NCBI GenBank assembly: GCA_017525505.1
Contig: JAFXSR010000063.1
Location: forward strand, 1-53,570
Length of the DNA: 53,570 nt
Origin: Bacteroidales bacterium
GTDB taxonomy: Bacteria > Bacteroidota > Bacteroidia > Bacteroidales > WCHB1-69
Direction: 5' to 3'
A model generated the notes under the pieces. That model was not told the origin of the DNA and ran no database searches. It worked only from the letters and a program-made list of their open reading frames with translations. A program made the translations under genes and the position numbers. Shown here in pieces: positions 24,126-31,798 of this stretch (position 1 is the first letter of the stretch; each line of letters begins with the position of its first letter).

Positions 24126-24680
24126 ATGAAAAACATTGTCTTTATTGTGGGCTCTTTGCGCAAACAGTCCTTTAACCGTCAGTTGGCTGCTTTGGCCGAG
24201 AAAATGCTGTCCGACCAATTCAATATCAAATATCTTGAATTTGAAGATATTCCGCTGATGAACCAGGACTTGGAAGCTTCGGTTCCCGCTCCTGTGGCTC
24301 GTGTTCGCAAGGAAATTTTGGCTGCCGACGGTATCTGGATTTTCACCCCCGAATATAACTTCAGCTATCCTGGTCTGCTTAAAAACCTGCTGGACTGGCT
24401 TTCCCGTCCGATGGACATGAGTAACTTCAACAATCCCAGTGCGGTGGTGGGCAAAAAGGTTACCGCCAGCGGTGCCGGTGGTGCCAACAAGACCGCTTCG
24501 TGCCGTGCCAAACTGAACGAGCTGTTAGAGTTCATTAAGATGCAGGTGATGACAGAATCGCAAACGGGTATTGCTTTGGGTGTAGAGGCTTGGACCAAAG
24601 GTGAATTCAATCTCACTGACGAGCAAATCGCACAGCTGAAAACGCAAGCCGAAAAGTTCTCAGCTTTCGTCAATGCGTAA
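24126..24680 (+). CDS. NAD(P)H-dependent FMN reductase family flavoprotein
   Basis: A 184-residue flavodoxin-like protein. The FMN phosphate loop is VGSLRKQSFNRQLA near residue 8, and the second flavin-contact motif is FTPEYNFSYPGLLKNLLDWLSRP near residue 78. It reduces FMN or quinones with NAD(P)H in the cytoplasm; ChrR and azoreductase-like members detoxify quinones or metals. It is monocistronic, with its own promoter. Family assignment is firm, physiological substrate open. Confidence 0.9.
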   Translation: MKNIVFIVGSLRKQSFNRQLAALAEKMLSDQFNIKYLEFEDIPLMNQDLEASVPAPVARVRKEILAADGIWIFTPEYNFSYPGLLKNLLDWLSRPMDMSNFNNPSAVVGKKVTASGAGGANKTASCRAKLNELLEFIKMQVMTESQTGIALGVEAWTKGEFNLTDEQIAQLKTQAEKFSAFVNA

Positions 24681-24690
24681 GAATAAGCAT

Positions 24691-25074
24691 TTATAGTTTT
24701 GCCATAAACTTCGCGCTCTCCACTACGAAGCGTTCGTGGATGCCTTCACCAATGAGATTTTCGCCTTCGAAGCATTGAACCTTGAACACCAAGCGGCGGC
24801 GGTCCACCTCGGTGAGTTCGGCCTCGCATCGGATGGTTGCGCCCACGGGACTGGCTTTCAAATGCTTGATGTTGACGGCAATGCCGACGGTGGTGTTGCC
24901 GTCGCCGATTTTGTCGCACACGGCCATCAGGCAGGTTTTCTCCATCAGGGCAATCATCGCGGGGGTGGCGAACACTTCCAATGCGCCGGAGCCATACACA
25001 GCGGCGGTGTCTTTGTGCTCCACCACCAAATGCTCGCTGTGGTGGAGACCAGTAAGTTTGTTATAATCTGTCAT
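24691..25074 (-). CDS. Hotdog-fold thioesterase (FlK-like)
   Basis: The ATG at 25074 (MTDYNKLTGL) sits 19 bases after a -7 box, so longer frames are rejected. The 127-residue product has FATPAMIALMEKTC (Thr and Glu of the FlK-type active site) and VGIAVNIKHLKASPVGATI (His in the third conserved segment), followed by the usual edge strands. Members hydrolyse small acyl-CoA thioesters in the cytoplasm. It is convergent with the flavoprotein gene, ten bases apart. Confidence 0.87.
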   Translation of the reverse strand: MTDYNKLTGLHHSEHLVVEHKDTAAVYGSGALEVFATPAMIALMEKTCLMAVCDKIGDGNTTVGIAVNIKHLKASPVGATIRCEAELTEVDRRRLVFKVQCFEGENLIGEGIHERFVVESAKFMAKL

Positions 25075-25093
25075 GATAGGGTGTTTAGGGGTG

Positions 25094-25101
25094 CAAAAAT
25101 A
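25094..25101 (-). promoter_or_regulatory. -7 box TATTTTTG
   Basis: Plus-strand CAAAAATA; 19 bases before the thioesterase ATG at 25074. Confidence 0.7.
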
Positions 25102-25114
25102 CAAATTTTTTTGC

Positions 25115-25570
25115 TCATCCCACAAAATTTACCACTCCGAAAATACAATGACACACTGTAAACACCGTAGCGAATACCACCGCCGGCAGGTTCTTGCGGT
25201 CGGCGGCGAAAAGAATGAACGCCAAGCAGGGCGGGAGGGTCAGCAGGAAGATGACGATGGGGTTCACATTGGCCGTGTAATAGAGTATCCATCCGATGTA
25301 ATAGATTGCTACACAAATAATTGTAGCGATAATCAAGGTGGAAAATCGAAGTTTGCTCCTGTCTTTATGGATGACGAAGCAGAGACATGCGACGGTCAGG
25401 ACTTGGAACACGGAGCCGATGGCATCTACCACTGGCGTGACTGAATCCGCCCGCAGTATGTCATTCGGTGCGGGAACGGCGAACCAGATGAAGTTGGGGA
25501 GCATCATCAGCAAGAAAAGAAGGAGTCCCCAAAAATCAAAGCCAAATCGGTATTGTTTGAACAACTTCAT
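25115..25570 (-). CDS. Five-helix membrane protein of unknown function
   Basis: A 151-residue protein starting at 25570 (MKLFKQYRFGFDFWGLLLFL). About five hydrophobic segments cover nearly the whole length. The frame remains open upstream to 25816, but that part is a shadow of the acetyltransferase gene. The start codon overlaps the stop of the upstream CatA-like gene (ATGA), so the two are translationally coupled. No family is recognised with certainty; it resembles small multipass proteins annotated only as hypothetical in Bacteroidetes. Confidence 0.78.
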   Translation of the reverse strand: MKLFKQYRFGFDFWGLLLFLLMMLPNFIWFAVPAPNDILRADSVTPVVDAIGSVFQVLTVACLCFVIHKDRSKLRFSTLIIATIICVAIYYIGWILYYTANVNPIVIFLLTLPPCLAFILFAADRKNLPAVVFATVFTVCHCIFGVVNFVG

Positions 25571-26184
25571 AGAGAGAAGATTGTTTGCTGCAGCTTTTCC
25601 AGAAAACGAGCCGCATCGCCGCCGTCCATCTGTACGTGGTGGAACTGGAACGACACGGGCAACAGTGTCTTGAACCAGCTTTTGCGGTACTTGCCCCACA
25701 TCACCATCGGGTTGAGGAACTTGTCGGTATATTGGTTCACCACGCAGTCGAGCTCCGTCTGGATCATGGCTGAGGTGCCTACAATCATGTAGCCGTCGAG
25801 GAAGCTGCTCTGACACTCCTCGGCCACCTTGGTGGTCAGCTTCATATAGTCACGGTTGAACTGCTGGAGGTCTTCCGTATGAGGGATGTCGCAAGAGTTG
25901 ATGCCGCCTTTGCTGTTGCGCACCACCACGTTGATGGCAATTTGGTCGTACTGGTACAGTTTCCCGTCTTCCGGCAGCAGATGCAATTCCTCGGTCTTGC
26001 TGGCCGTTTTGCCGATACACCAGCACATCAGGGTGTTGAATTTGATGCCTCTCTTTTTGCTGATTTTAACCAGCTTGCTTATATCCATCGTTTTCACCAA
26101 TGTCACCATCGGCATCGGTGCGGTCATCCACATCTCAAAGGCAAACGCACGCTTGGTTTCTTTGGGGTTGATTTCGTTTTTCAT
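25567..26184 (-). CDS. CatA-like acetyltransferase
   Basis: A 205-residue protein of the chloramphenicol acetyltransferase fold. The catalytic stretch is HHVQMDGG (His182-His183, Asp and Gly conserved). Upstream are FNTLMCWCIGKTAS, DQIAINVVVRNSKGGIN and GTSAMIQTELDCVVNQYTD. True CatA enzymes have a longer N-terminus and a characteristic drug pocket; many chromosomal relatives in gut bacteria act on other substrates, so resistance should not be assumed. It is co-translated with a small membrane protein. A decayed copy of the ATPase promoter lies just upstream. Confidence 0.85.
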   Translation of the reverse strand: MKNEINPKETKRAFAFEMWMTAPMPMVTLVKTMDISKLVKISKKRGIKFNTLMCWCIGKTASKTEELHLLPEDGKLYQYDQIAINVVVRNSKGGINSCDIPHTEDLQQFNRDYMKLTTKVAEECQSSFLDGYMIVGTSAMIQTELDCVVNQYTDKFLNPMVMWGKYRKSWFKTLLPVSFQFHHVQMDGGDAARFLEKLQQTIFSL

Positions 26185-26196
26185 AACATTTTCTCC

Positions 26197-26250
26197 TATT
26201 TATTTTTGGCTATAAGTATATAAAAAATACGAGTTGTAGCCAAAAATAAT
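26197..26250. repeat. 54-bp operator/promoter repeat, copy 1 (degenerate)
   Basis: 50 of 54 positions match 27663-27716 in the same orientation. Arms TATTTTTGGCTATAA (26201-26215) and TTGTAGCCAAAAATA (26234-26248) pair with one mismatch. The -7 box of the other copy is damaged here (TATACTTA in place of TATATTTG on the minus strand). Confidence 0.85.
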
Positions 26251-26253
26251 TTA

Positions 26254-27651
26254 TTATTCAAATAATTCTGAAAGAATTATATTGCTTGTTATCAAGCTAT
26301 TATAATAACTGTTTTGTCTTGGTAATCGATTTGAAACAAGCGTAATAAGCACCTGATTTTGTGCACGGAAAAAACTGCTTAATTCCTCTGCTCTGTGATG
26401 TAATTTTTCAGCTTCTTGTTTGGTGACAACGTAGGGTTGGGCAGTATATTTCATTTCACACAAGGTGGTCACTTTGTCTGCCCTTTCAATCACCATGTCC
26501 ATTTGTGCATTAGACGTTAGCAAAGGATATGTTTTTGTCGCAATACCAGTGATGCCAAGTGCCTTTTGAATGGCATAAACATGTGCGAAGCAAAGTTTTT
26601 CAAAACTTAAGCCAAGCCATGTGCTATGTCGAGGTGTAGCTTGCAAGTGCATCCATGCATCTCGGTCGAAATGTCGCATTTTATTGATAAACTGAAAGTA
26701 AAACAGACTGTAAAAATCAGCGAGTTGATATATGGGTGTTTTCCCTTTTATAGGACTATATCGACGAATAAAATTGCACTGTTCCAATTCGTCTAATCTC
26801 CGTGTCAATCCTCCTCCGTTTGTCAAACCAGTAGCATTCACGATGTCGTCACGCGTATATCCGCTACTTTTTTTGCTCAAAGCAGATATGATTTTGACAT
26901 AATCCTCTGATTTCTTGAAGAGTGATTCATAAAGATTTCTGAATTCATTTTTTAGCAGTGCGTTGGGAGAAAAGAACAAACGGTCAACGTTTTGGGCAAG
27001 ACTCAGAGAACGATCCAATAAATGCAAATAGTAAGGGATGCCACCCATAATCATGTAACATTCGGCTATCAAGTCATTATTCCAGCGAATTCCCTGGGCA
27101 TGAAGATAAGTCTTGGTTTCCGCAAGAGTAAAGGGATTAAGATGTAGATGACAGGTTAGTCTATTATGTAATCCTCCTTTGTTTCGAATGATATTTTTCA
27201 CCATCCAAGATGCGGCACTGCCACATACAATAAAAAGTAAGTTTTTTTGCATACATCCCCAGCTGTTCCAAAATAAATCAACGGCTTTTAGAAATTCTGA
27301 TTTTTGGGTATCCATCCAGGGCAATTCATCCAAAAACACCACTTTTCTTCGCTGTCGCGATCTTTTAATCACATTTTTGAGCAAATCAAAGGTTTCATAC
27401 CAATCTTTAGGTTGTTGGGGATTTGACTTGCTGTAAGAACATATTGATTTATAGAAATTTTGCAATTGTTCTTGACGGGAACCCCGTGCTATGCCTGTGG
27501 CGTAAAAAGTAAATTGATCATGGAAAAAGCTCCGTACCAACCAAGTTTTGCCCACTCGACGCCGTCCATATACCGCAACGAACTCTGCTTGTTTTGACTC
27601 TTTCAGTCTTATTAATTCTTTTATTTCTTGCTTTCTACCAATGATTTGCAT
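26254..27651 (-). CDS. P-loop ATPase with C-terminal nuclease-like domain (DUF234 type)
   Basis: A 465-residue protein. Walker A GRRRVGKT is at residues 29-36 and Walker B VVFLDE at 104-109; a sensor-like FIVCGSAASWMV follows. A winged-helix region around 275-315 (SSGYTRDDIVNATGL) precedes a C-terminal PD-(D/E)XK-like segment (GLSFEKLCFAHV, AQMDMVIERADKVTTLCEMKYT) with the spaced D, E and K. This is the archaeal-type ATPase/DUF234 group, multi-copy in Bacteroidetes and of unknown role. It lies between two direct copies of a 54-bp palindromic promoter, the upstream one being its own. Confidence 0.85.
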   Translation of the reverse strand: MQIIGRKQEIKELIRLKESKQAEFVAVYGRRRVGKTWLVRSFFHDQFTFYATGIARGSRQEQLQNFYKSICSYSKSNPQQPKDWYETFDLLKNVIKRSRQRRKVVFLDELPWMDTQKSEFLKAVDLFWNSWGCMQKNLLFIVCGSAASWMVKNIIRNKGGLHNRLTCHLHLNPFTLAETKTYLHAQGIRWNNDLIAECYMIMGGIPYYLHLLDRSLSLAQNVDRLFFSPNALLKNEFRNLYESLFKKSEDYVKIISALSKKSSGYTRDDIVNATGLTNGGGLTRRLDELEQCNFIRRYSPIKGKTPIYQLADFYSLFYFQFINKMRHFDRDAWMHLQATPRHSTWLGLSFEKLCFAHVYAIQKALGITGIATKTYPLLTSNAQMDMVIERADKVTTLCEMKYTAQPYVVTKQEAEKLHHRAEELSSFFRAQNQVLITLVSNRLPRQNSYYNSLITSNIILSELFE

Positions 27652-27662
27652 AAAATTTTGCG

Positions 27663-27716
27663 TATTTATTTTTGGCTACAAATATACAAAAAATATGAGT
27701 TGTAGCCAAAAATAAT
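27663..27716. repeat. 54-bp operator/promoter repeat, copy 2
   Basis: Contains perfect 15-bp arms, TATTTTTGGCTACAA (27667-27681) and TTGTAGCCAAAAATA (27700-27714), around an 18-base spacer. Copy 1 lies at the other end of the ATPase gene. Confidence 0.88.
27667..27714 (-). promoter_or_regulatory. ATPase promoter with 15-bp-arm operator
   Basis: The -7 box TATATTTG (plus-strand CAAATATA, 27679-27686) overlaps one palindrome arm and lies 27 bases before the ATG at 27651. The other arm covers the -33 region. A dimeric protein bound here would block RNA polymerase completely. Confidence 0.72.
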
Positions 27717-27719
27717 ATC

Positions 27720-28841
27720 TTATTCTCTTCTTTTAAATATCACCAATTCAGCATCTACACCATCCTTGCCGTATTCACTTACGAGGATGTGATGCTCATC
27801 GCAGGCGATGCCGAAGCAGCGGCCTTCTACGCCTTGTTTCTCCACTTGATTGCCCCAGTAGCTGGCGTTATCATCGAGGAACTTTACTTTGTTGCCGTTG
27901 ATAGTGTACTCCATGTTGATGAATGAGCCTTGAAGCACAAAAAGGTTATCGATGTGCGGTATATCTTTGATGCCTAATGCGTTAACTTCATTAATGAGCT
28001 GTTGCTTGATGGGAGATGTGGCATGCGGTAGTTGGTCAGCAGGCAGTTGCCAGCGTTTTAATGTGGGATAAAACTGGCGAAGTACGGCCTTGTATTCTTC
28101 ACGGCTGAGGTTCTGTCCGGTGTTCTTATTGTATTCCTCCACAAACTGCGAGCAAAATTCCACCATCTCCTCCATGGTGAAGTCGCCAGTAAAAGCGCCA
28201 TCTTTGTAGCAGTAGATGCAGTATTCTTCGTTTTTACTTCCATCGGCATTCGTACCGAGGACTTCCTCTGTAAGCGGCATTCCGCAGCTTTGACAGAATT
28301 TCATTTCTTTTTCCATAGTATTATTGTTTTCCAATTTCATCACCTTTACCGGTCTATCGTTACCGACTTGAAGTTTGCTGCAATAGTTAATTTCACCGGT
28401 GTCGCGGAAACCGCACTTCTCCATCACCCGGCCCGAGGCGGGATTGTCGGGGAAGTAGTCGCTCCAAATGGTGTGAAAGCCTTTCTCGTTGAAGCAGTAG
28501 TCAATCAGCAGTCGCAGTGCTTCTGTGCAGATGCCTTGGTTCCAATAAGGCCGTGCTATCCAGTAGCCCGCTTCGGCATCATTCTCACCAATGTTGATAT
28601 TGCTTTCTCCGTATGCATAGTAACCAATGCAACCGATAGGATCACCAGTCTCCTTCAGCTCAATAGCCCAGATATGGTCACTATTGAACACAGTGCGGAT
28701 AATCTCCAAGCTCTCTTCCACGCTTTTGTGAGGAGGCCAGCCTGCACGGGGACCCACCTCAGGGTCGGAAGCGTATTTGTAGAGCGTTTCGGCATCGCTC
28801 TCGCGCCAGGGTCGTAGTAGTATTCTTTCAGTTTCCAGCAT
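27720..28841 (-). CDS. GNAT acetyltransferase fused to a zinc-ribbon domain protein
   Basis: A 373-residue two-part protein. Residues 1-170 are a RimJ/RimL-type GNAT N-acetyltransferase (ETERILLRPWRESDAETLY, EAGYWIARPYWNQGICTEAL, ENPASG-like PDNPASGRVMEKCGF). An internal Met (MEKEMKFCQSCGMPL) then begins a zinc ribbon with CQSC and CIYC pairs, of the kind found with AraC-type or DUF-bearing proteins (GAFTGDFTMEEMVEFC). The last 90 residues (SFINMEYTINGNKVKFL to the end) are unrecognised beta-rich sequence. The two halves are usually separate genes, so this is an uncommon fusion. No frameshift is seen at the junction. Confidence 0.82.
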   Translation of the reverse strand: MLETERILLRPWRESDAETLYKYASDPEVGPRAGWPPHKSVEESLEIIRTVFNSDHIWAIELKETGDPIGCIGYYAYGESNINIGENDAEAGYWIARPYWNQGICTEALRLLIDYCFNEKGFHTIWSDYFPDNPASGRVMEKCGFRDTGEINYCSKLQVGNDRPVKVMKLENNNTMEKEMKFCQSCGMPLTEEVLGTNADGSKNEEYCIYCYKDGAFTGDFTMEEMVEFCSQFVEEYNKNTGQNLSREEYKAVLRQFYPTLKRWQLPADQLPHATSPIKQQLINEVNALGIKDIPHIDNLFVLQGSFINMEYTINGNKVKFLDDNASYWGNQVEKQGVEGRCFGIACDEHHILVSEYGKDGVDAELVIFKRRE

Positions 28842-28899
28842 TCAAGTTTTTTTAGATTGCAAAAATTCGATTTTCTATGGTGTTGTGTACGGAGTAATT

Positions 28900-29388
28900 T
28901 TAAAATCTTCGGGTACGGCGGCAGTAGTCAATGTACTCATCGCCGAAATCGCGGCGGAGGCGCCGTTCCTCGCTGATGACCTGTACCAGCATGATAGCGA
29001 AGAATAGCACCCATACGAGTAGGGCCTGCCAGGTCCACAGCCACACCAAAGCACCGGTCAAATAGCATAGCGTGCCGGTGAGCATGGGATTGCGGTTGAA
29101 GCTATAAGGGCCATCGGTCATCAGATGCTGTGTGCGCGGTGCCACCTCGTGGCCAAAGGCATCCATCGGGTTGCCTTTGCCTCGCTGCTTCATATAGACT
29201 ATGGTCCAAATGCTTAGCGACAGGCCCCCAAGCATCAGTATAATAGCGATGATAACTCTCGCTGTACCTACAGGCCATAAAGCGGGCATTCCCGAAGCCA
29301 GCCACATCACCGTTGGCATCAGTGCCACAAAGAGCAGTCCACCAAGTAAATAACCGATGAATTCACGTAGTTTTCCCATATTTTTCAT
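28900..29388 (-). CDS. Isoprenylcysteine carboxyl methyltransferase-like membrane protein
   Basis: Start at the ATG at 29388, since the longer frame begins with a GTG inside the -7 box; 29379 is also possible. The 162-residue product has four or five membrane segments and the ICMT/PEMT C-terminal signature DGPYSFNRNPMLTGTL with EERRLRRDFGDEYIDYCRRTRR. Bacterial relatives are SAM-dependent methyltransferases of lipids or other small hydrophobic acceptors in the inner membrane; the acceptor here is unknown. Divergent from the BspA-like gene. Confidence 0.84.
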   Translation of the reverse strand: MKNMGKLREFIGYLLGGLLFVALMPTVMWLASGMPALWPVGTARVIIAIILMLGGLSLSIWTIVYMKQRGKGNPMDAFGHEVAPRTQHLMTDGPYSFNRNPMLTGTLCYLTGALVWLWTWQALLVWVLFFAIMLVQVISEERRLRRDFGDEYIDYCRRTRRF

Positions 29389-29405
29389 ACATTTCAAAAA
29401 TCTCA

Positions 29406-29413
29406 CAAAAATA
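29406..29413 (-). promoter_or_regulatory. -7 box TATTTTTG
   Basis: Plus-strand CAAAAATA, 17 bases before the methyltransferase start at 29388. Confidence 0.68.
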
Positions 29414-29460
29414 CAATTTTTTTCTAATAGAATAATCGTAATATTAAATATAGAATTTTG

Positions 29461-29468
29461 TATTTTTG
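29461..29468 (+). promoter_or_regulatory. -7 box TATTTTTG
   Basis: 42 bases before the BspA-like gene. Back to back with the methyltransferase promoter, 47 bp between boxes. Confidence 0.7.
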
Positions 29469-29510
29469 CAAATTGTAGATCACAACAAACCCATCTAAAA
29501 AAGGTTCTAC

Positions 29511-30869
29511 ATGAAGAAAATGATTATGGTGCTCGCCGCCACCCTTATTTGCGGCGTAACCGCTGTCAAAGCGCAGGAATTTTATGATTTCTCGGCCGTG
29601 AGTTCAAGTGGTGACACCCTCTATTATCTAATCAGTAACGGCGCTGCCGTGGTGACTTGTCCCGGCGACATCGACGAGGATGACTTTTGGCCCGAAGGCA
29701 TCACCCAACCCCAAGGAACGCTGGTTATCGACAGCACGGTGACCGACAACGGCACCACTTATACCGTCGCCGCCATCGGCGAGTATGCTTTCTACGGCTG
29801 TAGCGGCATTACTTCGGTATCCCTCCCCAGCACTGTGGAGGCTATCGGGGGATATGCCTTCTACAACTGCAGCAGCCTGGCTTCGGTGAACATCCCCGCC
29901 AGTGTGGCCAACTTCGGCGGCTATGTCTTCACGGGCACAGCGTTGCCAGAGCCTATCTACAAAGACAATGTCTTCGTATATATGCCGGCAGCTGCAACAG
30001 GTGTTTACACCATCTCCAACCAGATTACCTACATCTGCGGAGGTGCCTTCTACAACTGTGCCAGCCTCACCCAGGTGATTCTCCCAAACTCGGTCACTGA
30101 GATTGGTCCCGGTGCCTTTCTTAACTGTGACGGCTTGACACAACCCATCTATAACTACACGCTCTTCGCCCGTCTTCCCGTGAGCTACAGTGGCAGTTAC
30201 ACTATCCCCGACGGCATCACGACGGTGTGTGCCTCTTCCTTTAACTATACATCTGGATTGACCGGACTCATCATGCCCAACAGTGTGACTTCCATGGGGA
30301 ACGGTGCCGTGGGGTACTGCACCAACTTGACATCGGTCACTCTGTCAGATGCCCTCACCGAAATACCTGGATTTGCCTTCATGAGATGTACGGCATTGCC
30401 TACCATCACCCTCCCTGCCAGCATCAACAGCATTGGCAACATGACCTTTTCCAATTGCACCGCTATGGACAGCATCGTAGTGAAATCCACTACGCCGCCA
30501 AGCGTCGGCTTTAATGCCTTCCGCAACGTACCCGCGAGTTGTGTCCTCGTTGTCCCTTGCGGCACTTCGGAGGCCTATACCGAAACATCATGGGGAACCA
30601 CTTTCACCCAAATTGTCGAGGATTGCGGTTCTGGGGAGAGTGTTGAAGATGTGGAAACTTCCCCATATCTTGTATACGTGACAGACGGTTGTATCGCTGT
30701 CTATTCCCAAGACGGATCCACTTCGTTCACGGCAAACGTGTATGATATGTCTGGACGTCGAGTTGCATCGCTTCAAAACGAGGGTAAAACTACCGCACTC
30801 CCAAGTGGTATCTATATTGTGTGCTTCGGCGATAAAACTGTCCGTAAAGTCGTAGTGACGAATCATTGA
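29511..30869 (+). CDS. BspA-type leucine-rich-repeat surface protein with T9SS sorting domain
   Basis: A 452-residue protein. Signal peptide MKKMIMVLAATLICGVTAVKA. Residues about 75-335 hold LRR_5 (BspA) repeats of the form AFYGCSGITSVSLPSTVEAI and AFYNCASLTQVILPNSVTEI, at least eight units, some spaced by YKDNVFVYMP-type inserts. The last 75 residues are a type A T9SS sorting domain (FTANVYDMSGRRVASLQ, LPSGIYIVCFGDKTVRKVVV). T9SS cargo is moved across the outer membrane and often anchored to A-LPS. BspA-like proteins bind host matrix or other bacteria. Codon use is markedly C-rich at third positions compared with neighbours. Confidence 0.9.
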   Translation: MKKMIMVLAATLICGVTAVKAQEFYDFSAVSSSGDTLYYLISNGAAVVTCPGDIDEDDFWPEGITQPQGTLVIDSTVTDNGTTYTVAAIGEYAFYGCSGITSVSLPSTVEAIGGYAFYNCSSLASVNIPASVANFGGYVFTGTALPEPIYKDNVFVYMPAAATGVYTISNQITYICGGAFYNCASLTQVILPNSVTEIGPGAFLNCDGLTQPIYNYTLFARLPVSYSGSYTIPDGITTVCASSFNYTSGLTGLIMPNSVTSMGNGAVGYCTNLTSVTLSDALTEIPGFAFMRCTALPTITLPASINSIGNMTFSNCTAMDSIVVKSTTPPSVGFNAFRNVPASCVLVVPCGTSEAYTETSWGTTFTQIVEDCGSGESVEDVETSPYLVYVTDGCIAVYSQDGSTSFTANVYDMSGRRVASLQNEGKTTALPSGIYIVCFGDKTVRKVVVTNH

Positions 30870-30881
30870 TTTGACAGCAGA

Positions 30882-31286
30882 TTAAACCTTTAACCTTAAA
30901 CATATAATCGCCACCACAGCCTCCGCCAATCCGAACACAAAATAGAGGTTGCTGATGGCGTTGAAACCCCATACCCACCATTCAAGGATAATCCAGAGCA
31001 TCAGGATGATGCCGCAAGCTAGGATGGCCCATTGTGCGAACGGGTGTTTCTTGAAGAGCAGGAATGCCGCTACAAACTGGGTGATCCCGTTCAGGAACAG
31101 CAGTACGAAACCAGACGGAATAAAGTTCCGGAAGAAGATATCCGGCCAGGGCATCTTCGCCCGCAGAAATTCTAACAATGGTTCGCCGCCCCACATTATG
31201 CCTGTAGGGTCAATCCACATCATCACTGCACCGACTACCGCGCCGATGCCGATGAAAAGGGTCAGGATTTTTTCGAGTTTGATCAT
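30882..31286 (-). CDS. Four-helix membrane protein of unknown function
   Basis: A 134-residue protein with four hydrophobic segments (ILTLFIGIGAVVGAVMMWI; FFRNFIPSGFVLLFLNGITQFVAAFLLF; WAILACGIILMLWIILEWW; LYFVFGLAEAVVAIICL). It is the last of three minus-strand membrane-protein genes with gaps of 12 and 2 bp, a likely operon. No family is recognised. Confidence 0.75.
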   Translation of the reverse strand: MIKLEKILTLFIGIGAVVGAVMMWIDPTGIMWGGEPLLEFLRAKMPWPDIFFRNFIPSGFVLLFLNGITQFVAAFLLFKKHPFAQWAILACGIILMLWIILEWWVWGFNAISNLYFVFGLAEAVVAIICLRLKV

Positions 31287-31298
31287 ACAGCAGGATTT

Positions 31299-31796
31299 TT
31301 AACAAAACAGCCACGCATAAATTCCAGCGCCAATTACGCACGGAATTAGCCCGATGAGCATACCCCAAAGGGATTGCACGAAGTGGTACTTCTTCTGATG
31401 GTAGGCTGCGTCCATGTGCTCGGTGCCGGGCAGGCGCACGGACTTTAGGTTGGCGAAGAGCACCCAGTCGAGGAAGAAGCAGTCGTACCAGTCGATGACG
31501 AGCCAGATGCCGTAGCTCAACGCAAAGGCCGACCAGAAATTGTAGGCACCAGCCAGCTTCATCAGTCCGAGCATCACGGCAAGGGTGAGGAGCAGCGCAA
31601 AGCCTTTCTTGAGCAGTACGGTCTTGGTGAAAAACTTCGACGGTATGCGTTCGTGCGTTTTGAAGTATTCTTCTTGTATGTCTTCTGGATAGTCGTGAAT
31701 CCACCACACAGGGTTCTTTACAAGCGGAATCAATATCATGGCCGTGAATGCGGCGGTCATAACAATCGTTTCGATAATAATGATGGTCCAGTTCAT
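31299..31796 (-). CDS. Membrane protein of unknown function
   Basis: A 165-residue protein with about four membrane segments and a cytoplasmic or periplasmic loop rich in aromatic and charged residues (WWIHDYPEDIQEEYFKTHERIPSKFFTK). It also has DWYDCFFLDWVLFANLKSVRLPGTEHM between helices. Proteins of this shape occur widely in gut Firmicutes and Bacteroidetes without known function. Middle gene of the three-gene membrane operon. Confidence 0.77.
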   Translation of the reverse strand: MNWTIIIIETIVMTAAFTAMILIPLVKNPVWWIHDYPEDIQEEYFKTHERIPSKFFTKTVLLKKGFALLLTLAVMLGLMKLAGAYNFWSAFALSYGIWLVIDWYDCFFLDWVLFANLKSVRLPGTEHMDAAYHQKKYHFVQSLWGMLIGLIPCVIGAGIYAWLFC

Positions 31797-31798
31797 AA

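Noticed and set aside
24736..25161. 141-codon plus-strand frame opposite the thioesterase gene
   Set aside because: Antisense shadow of a recognised hotdog thioesterase with a promoter on the other strand.
25571..25816. N-terminal extension of the five-helix membrane protein
   Set aside because: This part of the frame is out of phase inside the CatA-like gene and reads as Arg- and Pro-rich shadow sequence; the ATGA overlap at 25570 gives the natural start.
25567..26184. Chloramphenicol resistance gene
   Set aside because: The fold and HHxxxDG site are there, but the protein belongs to a broad chromosomal group and nothing in the context (no mobile element, no other resistance gene) supports a resistance role.
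26197..27716. Insertion sequence around the ATPase gene
   Set aside because: The flanking 54-bp copies are direct, each is itself a palindrome, and the enclosed gene is an ATPase with no transposase motif; no short target duplication is visible outside them.
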